From positions 1 through 6,906 of the forward strand of contig DMHB01000134.1 in the NCBI GenBank assembly GCA_003449595.1: a stretch of 6,906 nucleotides of DNA, written 5' to 3'. Position 1 is the first letter of the stretch; each line of letters opens with the position of its first letter. A program made the translations under genes and the position numbers. The DNA is from Microscillaceae bacterium (lineage in GTDB: Bacteria > Bacteroidota > Bacteroidia > Cytophagales > Microscillaceae). This document shows, one piece after another, positions 1 to 4,531 of this stretch. The notes beneath the pieces are model-generated. The model did no database searches. It was given only the letters and a program-made list of their open reading frames with translations, and was not told the DNA's origin.

Positions 1-151
1 TTTAGATCCTGAAGATTATTACATCGACCCTCGGGGGTTTTTGGTATTTACAGAAGCTTACCACCTGAAGCGTGGTTATTGTTGTAAAAGTGGCTGCAAA
101 CACTGCCCCTACGGCTACGATAAAAAGACAGACAAGCTCAATAAAAAATAG
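1..151 (+). CDS. DUF5522 domain protein, C-terminal part (5' end outside window)
   Basis: Reading from base 2, 49 codons remain before a TAG stop at 149-151. The visible part holds the DUF5522 signature: an aromatic-acidic stretch (DYYID), then FTEAYHLKRGYCC, then four closely spaced cysteines in a CCxxxCxxC arrangement (residues 27, 28, 32 and 35 of the fragment) followed by PYGY. Small proteins with this ending are common in Bacteroidota and have a eukaryotic relative; their function is not established. The cysteine cluster suggests metal binding, which is inference. The short lysine-rich tail after PYGY is typical for such a small cytoplasmic protein. The missing 5' part is probably short. 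The identification rests on the cysteine motif and is firm as a family call, not as a function. Confidence 0.85.
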   Translation, partial: LDPEDYYIDPRGFLVFTEAYHLKRGYCCKSGCKHCPYGYDKKTDKLNKK

Positions 152-168
152 CATTTTGCTTGTTTTTT
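143..168 (+). terminator. weak hairpin terminator spanning the DUF5522 stop codon
   Basis: Six A (143-148) and AGC (150-152) can pair with GCT (158-160) and six T (163-168), leaving a small internal mismatch and a loop of about five bases. The TAG stop codon lies inside the left arm. The GC part of the stem is only two or three pairs, so it is weak. It overlaps the proposed -33 element of the rpmB promoter. Confidence 0.3.
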
Positions 169-190
169 GAGAGAATGAGCCTTATATTTG
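160..190 (+). promoter_or_regulatory. Bacteroidota-type promoter of rpmB
   Basis: TATATTTG at 183-190 is an exact match to the Bacteroidota -7 consensus TAnnTTTG. A TTG at 160-162 sits 20 bp upstream, in the expected place for the -33 element. Transcription would start near 197, giving a leader of about 60 nt that is AT-rich and has no Shine-Dalgarno sequence. No clear regulatory hairpin was recognised in this leader. Confidence 0.6.
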
Positions 191-255
191 CCGTCCGTTT
201 TAGATGTAATGCAATTTATTTTTCTTCATAATACGATATTTTAATTGTTTTTCAG

Positions 256-486
256 ATGGCCAAAGTTTGTCAAATCTCAGGAAAAAAAACACAGGTAGGG
301 AATAATGTTTCTCACGCAAACAACAAAACTAAGCGCAAGTTTTACCCTAACTTACAAAAAAAACGCTTCTATTCTGAAGCAGAAGGACGTTGGGTTACTT
401 TGAAGGTAGCTACCAGCACCATTCGAACCATCAACAAGAAAGGGTTTGACCAGGTAGTCAAAGAAGCCGGTATCAAACTCAAATAA
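256..486 (+). CDS. rpmB: 50S ribosomal protein L28 (bL28)
   Basis: This 76-residue protein is a structural part of the large ribosomal subunit. It aligns by eye along its whole length with bL28: an N-terminal MAKVCQISGK (C5), the GNNVSHANNKTKRKF core (residues 15-29), PNLQKKRF (31-38), the RWVTLKV strand (45-51), and an IRTINKKGFD segment (56-65) before a basic tail. Length is normal. The single cysteine C5 is where zinc-binding forms have their first CxxC, so this is a form without the full zinc site. The ATG is the only sensible start; the preceding bases (TTTTTCAG) carry no Shine-Dalgarno, as usual in this phylum. A promoter lies upstream and a strong terminator directly downstream, so the gene appears to be transcribed alone. 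In many Bacteroidota it is followed by rpmG and a DUF4295 gene; neither is here. Confidence 0.97.
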   Translation: MAKVCQISGKKTQVGNNVSHANNKTKRKFYPNLQKKRFYSEAEGRWVTLKVATSTIRTINKKGFDQVVKEAGIKLK

Positions 487-501
487 TCTTGCAAGATTTT
501 T

Positions 502-526
502 AAAAGCCGGCAAAGCCGGCTTTTTT
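502..526 (+). terminator. rho-independent terminator of rpmB
   Basis: AAAAGCCGGC (502-511) and GCCGGCTTTT (515-524) form a perfect 10-bp stem with an AAA loop, and the T run continues to 526. This is the strongest terminator in the window. The next start codon (538) follows only 11 bases after it, so that gene either depends on read-through or starts from a promoter within or before the hairpin. Confidence 0.88.
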
Positions 527-537
527 AGTTTATAAGT

Positions 538-957
538 ATGGGTTTATCACCAGGTTTTGTCTTCTTGCTTGTGTTCGGAATGTTGTTTTGGGGAGGATGT
601 CAGCAGGCAGAATCATCCAAAAACAATAGCGATGTGCATTTATCCAAAACCTCAGTGGTTAAGCAAAAGCTCACTAATTTACGGGGTCGGTGGTATTTGA
701 ATGAATGGGATTTGTACCACACCCTGCATTTCATCAATGAGAGAGAATTGGTAATAGATAACCACATCGATACGGTTTTTAGATTTCAATACGAACTGCA
801 AAACGACACGCTCATACTTTACGACAAAAAAAAGGGACAGGCACTCTATTTCAATCCCATCACTGCTTTCGACGAAGATAATTTAGTTTTTGAGCAATTT
901 ATAGAAAAAAGCGGCCAACAACATTACACCCGTAAGCCTTTCAATAAGCATAAATAA
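538..957 (+). CDS. putative small lipoprotein, unrecognised family
   Basis: This is a 139-residue protein of unknown function. Residues 5-20 form a hydrophobic segment (FVFLLVFGMLFWGG) followed by C21, which reads as a lipoprotein signal with a relaxed lipobox (W-G-G-C rather than L-x-G-C); such relaxed sites are tolerated in Bacteroidota. Few basic residues precede the hydrophobic stretch, which weakens the call. After a polar linker (22-45), residues 48-130 have alternating hydrophobic and polar residues and a LRGRWYL motif at 48-54. That resembles the opening strand of small lipocalin-like or copper-resistance-like beta-barrel lipoproteins, but this is only suggestive. No catalytic motif is visible. 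The start at 538 keeps the whole signal; the next ATG (residue 15) would destroy it. It lies 18 bp before the LEA2 lipoprotein gene, so the two are probably co-transcribed. Confidence 0.72.
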   Translation: MGLSPGFVFLLVFGMLFWGGCQQAESSKNNSDVHLSKTSVVKQKLTNLRGRWYLNEWDLYHTLHFINERELVIDNHIDTVFRFQYELQNDTLILYDKKKGQALYFNPITAFDEDNLVFEQFIEKSGQQHYTRKPFNKHK

Positions 958-975
958 TCAAATTCTGTACAAAAT

Positions 976-1566
976 ATGAAACGTTTTTTACTTTACACGA
1001 GCCTCTATGTTATCATCGCATCCTTTTCTTTTGGATGCCGAGCCATTTCACAAGGCAAGCGTTTCGCTGAGTGCGATTTCCGTATCGCTTCAGTCAAAAG
1101 TGTCAACTTGGCTGGAGTCAATGTAGAAGGCATCCGCGATTTTACCGAGTTCAATTTAATTGATGCAGGAAAAATAGCGCTTTCGCTCACGCAAGGAAGT
1201 ATTCCTTTTGGATTTACCTTGAATCTGGAAGTAAAAAACCCCAACAATAAAGTTGCAGCCCTGAACCGCTTGGATTGGATAATGTATGTAGATGATATTG
1301 AAATGGCACGAGGCACCAGCAACGAGCGTGTGGAAGTAGCTCCTGCCGGTATTGGTACGCTTCCGCTTAGTTTTCAGTTAGACTTGAAGAAGGTATTCAG
1401 CGGTGGTAGTGCAAAAGCCTTGTTCAATCTTATTCTTAACTTGGTAAACTTAGGTGCAGACGAAAGCCAATTGGTATTCAAGGTAAAGCCCTCTTTTTTG
1501 ATTTTGGGAAGCGAAGTGGCTTATCCGGGGTATATCAAAATTAAGAAAGAGTTTGGTGGAGAATAA
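976..1566 (+). CDS. LEA type 2 family (WHy-like) lipoprotein
   Basis: This 196-residue protein starts with a basic-hydrophobic signal (KRFLLYTSLYVIIASFSFG) and C21, read as a lipid-attachment cysteine with a relaxed lipobox. The mature part looks like a LEA_2/WHy domain, an immunoglobulin-like beta sandwich. Visible signs are an early strand (FRIASVKSVNLAG, 35-47), a FTLNLEVKNPN segment (80-90) with the hallmark NPN, then LDWIMYVDDIEMARG (99-113), the typical 'residue-pattern l-y-dd-i-a-G' of these domains, and a VAPAGIGTLPL stretch (121-131). LEA2 proteins have been linked to desiccation and stress protection in plants and some bacteria; the role of Bacteroidota lipoprotein forms is not known. 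It probably sits on the periplasmic or outer face of the envelope. The gene follows the 538-957 gene by 18 bp and ends 23 bp from the convergent phosphatase gene, with no clear terminator between. Confidence 0.82.
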   Translation: MKRFLLYTSLYVIIASFSFGCRAISQGKRFAECDFRIASVKSVNLAGVNVEGIRDFTEFNLIDAGKIALSLTQGSIPFGFTLNLEVKNPNNKVAALNRLDWIMYVDDIEMARGTSNERVEVAPAGIGTLPLSFQLDLKKVFSGGSAKALFNLILNLVNLGADESQLVFKVKPSFLILGSEVAYPGYIKIKKEFGGE

Positions 1567-1589
1567 CCGGTGGCAGATACAGTAAAATG

Positions 1590-2567
1590 TTACAATCCAA
1601 GCTTAAATCCTAAGAAAATAATATCATCCCTTTGTTCACAATTATTCATTTGGATGGCCAGAAGTTCTTCCAAAAGGGCTTGTTGTTGGGTGAGTGGTAA
1701 GCCTACAATGCCCGCTACAAAAGAATAGAGGCGTTCTTCGCCTAACTTCCGTCGTTTGAAGTCGTTTTGATCTGCAAACCCATCCGAAAACAAATAGACA
1801 AGGCTTCCTAAAGACAAGTGAATGTGGTGGTCAACAAAAGCCACACTTTCGTCTTGTTCTCCTCCAATCGATCGCCTTGCTCCTTGAATTTGAGACAGTG
1901 CTAAATTTTGCACGTCCCAATACCATAAGGGTCTTTTAGCGCCACTAAAAGTAAGTACATAAGTATTGTCCACTTGAGGTGAAATTTTTAAAATGGCTAT
2001 ATCAATTCCATTGATATTGCCTGTTTCTTTTTGTCGCAAAACCCTTTCCACCTCTTGATGTAACTGCGCCAAAACTTCGGCAGGTGAGGTAACTCCTTGC
2101 ACATTGATTATTTTATCTAATAGAATACTGCCTATCAGTGTCATAAATGCTCCTGGCACCCCGTGGCCGGTGCAATCCAAAACTGCTAAAAAAGTGCTTT
2201 CTTGGTATTGACAAAACCAGTAGAAATCTCCCGAAACGATGTTTTTGGGCTTATAAATCAGCAGATAATCTCCAATAAAAGTTTTTAGAACATCTTTTTG
2301 TGGCAATATGGCATTTTGAATGGTTTGAGCCGCGTTGATACTACTGCTTAGGGTTTTGTTACTTACTTCGATGGTATGTAGTTGTTCTTTGATGCGTTGG
2401 TCGTTTTCTTTGAGTTTGATATAGGCTTTTTTCAGTACTTCTTCATTGCTTTTTGATCTTTCATTCAAAAGCTCTAAGCGTTGGTTTTTAAAATGTATGT
2501 CAATGTTTTGTTCTTGAATCTTCGCTTGTTGGCTCAGAAGTGTTTCATTTTGAAGTCTCAACTTCAT
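1590..2567 (-). CDS. SpoIIE/PP2C-type serine/threonine phosphatase with N-terminal coiled coil
   Basis: This 325-residue cytoplasmic protein should dephosphorylate phosphoserine or phosphothreonine on a partner protein, classically an anti-anti-sigma (STAS) factor. Residues 1-75 are charged and rich in E, K, Q and L, reading as a coiled coil. A conserved connector follows (AAQTIQNAILPQ, 79-90). The SpoIIE domain fills 95-325. All metal-binding motifs are present: VSGDFYW (D114), LDCTGHGVPGAFM (D131, G134), GIDIA (D189), FSGAKRPLW (208-215), LFSDGFADQ (D262) and RDDIIFLGF (D314, D315). It should therefore be active. The start is the only in-frame ATG before the catalytic core; a TGA lies two codons upstream, and the next Met is residue 142. 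The first 23 bases overlap the end of the GAF gene in another frame, so translational coupling or a frameshift split of one gene is likely. No sensor domain and no STAS or anti-sigma partner gene is in view. Confidence 0.93.
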   Translation of the reverse strand: MKLRLQNETLLSQQAKIQEQNIDIHFKNQRLELLNERSKSNEEVLKKAYIKLKENDQRIKEQLHTIEVSNKTLSSSINAAQTIQNAILPQKDVLKTFIGDYLLIYKPKNIVSGDFYWFCQYQESTFLAVLDCTGHGVPGAFMTLIGSILLDKIINVQGVTSPAEVLAQLHQEVERVLRQKETGNINGIDIAILKISPQVDNTYVLTFSGAKRPLWYWDVQNLALSQIQGARRSIGGEQDESVAFVDHHIHLSLGSLVYLFSDGFADQNDFKRRKLGEERLYSFVAGIVGLPLTQQQALLEELLAIQMNNCEQRDDIIFLGFKLGL

Positions 2568-3435
2568 TAATCAGTTCAATTTTTTGGTTATCCTGTTTGA
2601 GCAAAACCCCAAGAAAAGCGATGGTAAGCATTGCACTCATAGAAGTAGCAAATGCCACATCTTCATAAGTCCAATCGCGTGATGCTTTTTGTTGCTCAAA
2701 ACAAATCACACCCCCTAATTCGCCACTGATAAAGTAAGGTACATCGAGCATCGAGAAAATATCATTGGGGATGAGGTAGGAGTCCAAAAACCCAATTGTT
2801 ATCGGATTGTTGCGTGCTTGATTCACTTTCACCACACGTTGGCGCTTAATGGCGGCAAAGTAAACAGGAAAATCTTTTTCCAAAAGCACGCCGCCTTCCA
2901 AGTGTTGTTGTTGTTGTAAATCAAAAAGATTCAAACAAACAATGCCCATTTTACCATCTATTGATTTGTATTGCCAAATGCTTACCCGAGAGGTCTTTGA
3001 AAAATTGGCTAAGGTTTCAGTAATTAAGTGCAGCAAAACAGGCAAATCACCTTGCTGCAAAGCTTGGTGGCGTGCAATATATTGAAGCGCAATGGTACTC
3101 TTTTCTAATTGTATAAATGAGTTCTGTGTTTCTTCTCTTAGCTCAAATAAGTGTGCTTGGCTTAGCTGCAATGCCTGGTGCAGCAGGGCCATATCTTCGG
3201 TGTGTTTAAGCTTTTGGTGGTAAAAAAAGAACTGTGTTTCTTCTTCAAAACTGAAAAAGATGCCATTAGCTTTTTGCTTTATTTGAAGAATACCGGCTTG
3301 CTGCGCTTGGTCGAAGAGGTGCTCAAAGTTATCAAACCAATTAAAAACCATTGCCGGTATTTGGTTTGACGTGCCCAAGGTGGTGAGCAGCATCAAGAGC
3401 TTGTCAAGATCTGTTACCAGTCGAGCTTCTTTCAT
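2545..3435 (-). CDS. GAF-domain sensor protein
   Basis: This is a 296-residue protein without a signal peptide or membrane segment. Residues 1-75 are not recognised. Residues 76-130 look helical. A GAF domain spans about 115-280, with the pattern common in Bacteroidota signalling proteins: SRVSIWQY (149-156), an FPVYFAAIKRQRVVKVNQAR stretch (189-208), LDSYLIPNDIFSMLDVPYF (217-235), GELGGVICFEQQ (238-249), and RDWTYEDVAFATSMS (253-267). GAF domains bind small molecules or mediate dimerisation; the ligand cannot be read here. The tail (277-296) is charged and helical and would run directly into the coiled coil of the phosphatase. The protein has no output domain of its own, while the next gene has an output domain but no sensor. 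This makes it the likely sensor half of a GAF-coiled coil-SpoIIE protein, either as a separate partner or through a split gene. A five-fold CAA repeat encodes QQQQ at 174-177. Confidence 0.88.
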   Translation of the reverse strand: MKEARLVTDLDKLLMLLTTLGTSNQIPAMVFNWFDNFEHLFDQAQQAGILQIKQKANGIFFSFEEETQFFFYHQKLKHTEDMALLHQALQLSQAHLFELREETQNSFIQLEKSTIALQYIARHQALQQGDLPVLLHLITETLANFSKTSRVSIWQYKSIDGKMGIVCLNLFDLQQQQHLEGGVLLEKDFPVYFAAIKRQRVVKVNQARNNPITIGFLDSYLIPNDIFSMLDVPYFISGELGGVICFEQQKASRDWTYEDVAFATSMSAMLTIAFLGVLLKQDNQKIELINEVETSK

Positions 3436-3482
3436 AAATACATCTATATATTTACAACTACATCAACAAATATAAATAAAGT
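3436..3482. promoter_or_regulatory. divergent promoter region between GAF and flavin reductase genes
   Basis: Only 47 very AT-rich bases separate the two divergent start codons. On the minus strand, 3474-3467 reads TATATTTG, an exact -7 match for the GAF gene, but no TTG lies about 20 bp upstream of it. On the plus strand, 3447-3454 reads TATATTTA, a 7 of 8 match for the flavin reductase gene, again without a clear -33 element. Both would give leaders of roughly 20-25 nt. The two candidate elements are close enough for the polymerases to interfere with each other. Confidence 0.35.
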
Positions 3483-4391
3483 ATGGCTAATATAGTAAGC
3501 ATTGAACCAAAATCAGTTTCGGTGGCTCAGTTCCATAGTTATATGCTGAGCACCATCGCACCACGCCCCATTGCCTTTGTTAGCACCATTGATCAGCAAG
3601 GTCAAGTCAATTTAAGTCCGTTTAGTTTTTTCAATGTTTTTGGCTCCAATCCGCCAATTCTCATCTTTTCGCCTGCCCGCCGAGTACGTGATAATACCGA
3701 CAAACATAGCCTTGAAAATGTAAAAGAAGTAGGCGAGGTGGTGGTCAATATAGTGAACTATGCCATCGTTGAGCAAACTTCTTTAGCTAGTACAGAGTAT
3801 CCAAAAGGGGTCAATGAATTTATCAAAGCCGGGCTAACCCCAGTGCCTTCAGTCAAAGTCGCCCCACCCAGGGTACTCGAATCGCCTGCGGCCTACGAAT
3901 GCAAAGTAATACAAATAATAGAAACCGGCCACGAAGGGGGTGCTGGCAACTTGGTGGTTTGCGAAGTGGTTCTGGCGCACTTTCAGCCGCATATTTTTGA
4001 TGAAGATGGCAAGATCAATCCGCAAAAAATTGACTTAGTAGCGCGTATGGGGTACGATTTCTATTGCCGAGCCAGTGGTGAAGCTGTTTTTGAAGTACCC
4101 AAGCCCAATGTCAACAAAGGAATGGGCATTGATCAAATACCGGTTTACATTCGCGAAAGCCATATTTTGACCGGAAACCATTTGGGGCGATTAGGCAACA
4201 GCCAGCAGTTTCCGGCACAAGAAGAAGTAGAGGCGTATGCCCAGAGCGAAGAAATCAAGCGCTTGCTTGGCCAGTTAGATGCCACATCAGAAGCATTCTA
4301 CGAAGCACTACATCAGCAGGCTAAAGTGCTAATAGAGGCCAATGAAATTCAAAAAGCGTGGTTGACTTTATTACAATGGAGAAAAAAATAG
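3483..4391 (+). CDS. flavin reductase family protein (FMN-binding split barrel)
   Basis: This 302-residue cytoplasmic protein belongs to the flavoredoxin/DIM6-NTAB group of FMN-binding split-barrel proteins. Members bind FMN and either reduce flavin with NAD(P)H or act as flavin-dependent reductases; the exact substrate is not readable. The flavin-binding core is clear: IAPRPIAFVSTID (25-37), NLSPFSFFNVFGSNPPIL (43-60), FSPARRVRDNTDKHSLENV (62-80), EVVVNIV (85-91), YPKGVNEFIKAGLTPVPS (106-123), PPRVLESPAAYEC (128-140), GNLVVCEVV (155-163) and DLVARMGYDFY (184-194). Residues 205-302 form an extension starting with a GMGIDQIPVYIRES and LTGNHLGRLGN region, which I associate with long Bacteroidota members of this family. 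The start ATG follows an A-rich stretch with no Shine-Dalgarno. The gene seems monocistronic: it diverges from the GAF gene, and a hairpin covers its stop codon. No oxygenase partner that would use reduced flavin is adjacent. Confidence 0.9.
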   Translation: MANIVSIEPKSVSVAQFHSYMLSTIAPRPIAFVSTIDQQGQVNLSPFSFFNVFGSNPPILIFSPARRVRDNTDKHSLENVKEVGEVVVNIVNYAIVEQTSLASTEYPKGVNEFIKAGLTPVPSVKVAPPRVLESPAAYECKVIQIIETGHEGGAGNLVVCEVVLAHFQPHIFDEDGKINPQKIDLVARMGYDFYCRASGEAVFEVPKPNVNKGMGIDQIPVYIRESHILTGNHLGRLGNSQQFPAQEEVEAYAQSEEIKRLLGQLDATSEAFYEALHQQAKVLIEANEIQKAWLTLLQWRKK

Positions 4392-4412
4392 TATGCTTGC
4401 ATAATATTTTTT
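4383..4412 (+). terminator. hairpin terminator embedding the flavin reductase stop codon
   Basis: Bases 4383-4396 and 4399-4412 are inverted repeats of 14 bp with a single mismatch (G4391 opposite A4404), separated by TT. In practice the loop would be about four bases. The left arm starts with six A and contains the TAG stop (4389-4391); the right arm ends in six T. The stem is AT-rich with only two G-C pairs by the loop, so strength is moderate. A promoter for the next gene begins nine bases later. Confidence 0.55.
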
Positions 4413-4420
4413 CGATTTTC

Positions 4421-4451
4421 TTGCATTTTTAAATTAGCCCGCCTAATTTTA
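4421..4451 (+). promoter_or_regulatory. Bacteroidota-type promoter of the acyl-CoA dehydrogenase gene
   Basis: TTG at 4421-4423 and TAATTTTA at 4444-4451 (7 of 8 matches to TAnnTTTG) are separated by 20 bp, the same spacing as in the rpmB promoter. Transcription would start near 4458, giving a leader of about 74 nt. That leader is AT-rich, and no operator, riboswitch or Shine-Dalgarno was recognised in it. Confidence 0.5.
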
Positions 4452-4531
4452 CGTAAGAAAAATTCAAAAAGACTTCATAACATTCTCTGTAAACGCACTG
4501 TTCACCAATTTAAATTTTAACAAACTCTTAT

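Noticed and set aside
485..498. Perfect 14-bp palindrome AATCTTGCAAGATT overlapping the rpmB stop codon
   Set aside because: No loop and no T tract, and the proper terminator is just downstream. It could be an operator, but one copy in the window with no partner site gives no support.
1005..1322. Open frame on the minus strand inside the LEA2 gene
   Set aside because: Antisense shadow of a clear coding region; the translation has no recognisable domain or conserved pattern.
1567..1589. Possible bidirectional terminator between the convergent LEA2 and phosphatase genes
   Set aside because: The 23 bases contain only the short palindrome ACCGGT nearby and no hairpin with a T tract.
2903..2917. 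Short TTG/CAA triplet repeat
   Set aside because: It simply encodes QQQQ in the GAF protein and keeps frame; five units are too few to suggest a phase-variable tract.
3178..3369. Plus-strand 63-codon frame inside the GAF gene
   Set aside because: Antisense to a supported coding region, with no recognisable motif.
4396..4426. CTTGCAT present twice about 24 bp apart
   Set aside because: Seven bases in AT-rich DNA are likely by chance; one copy is part of the hairpin and the other of the promoter.
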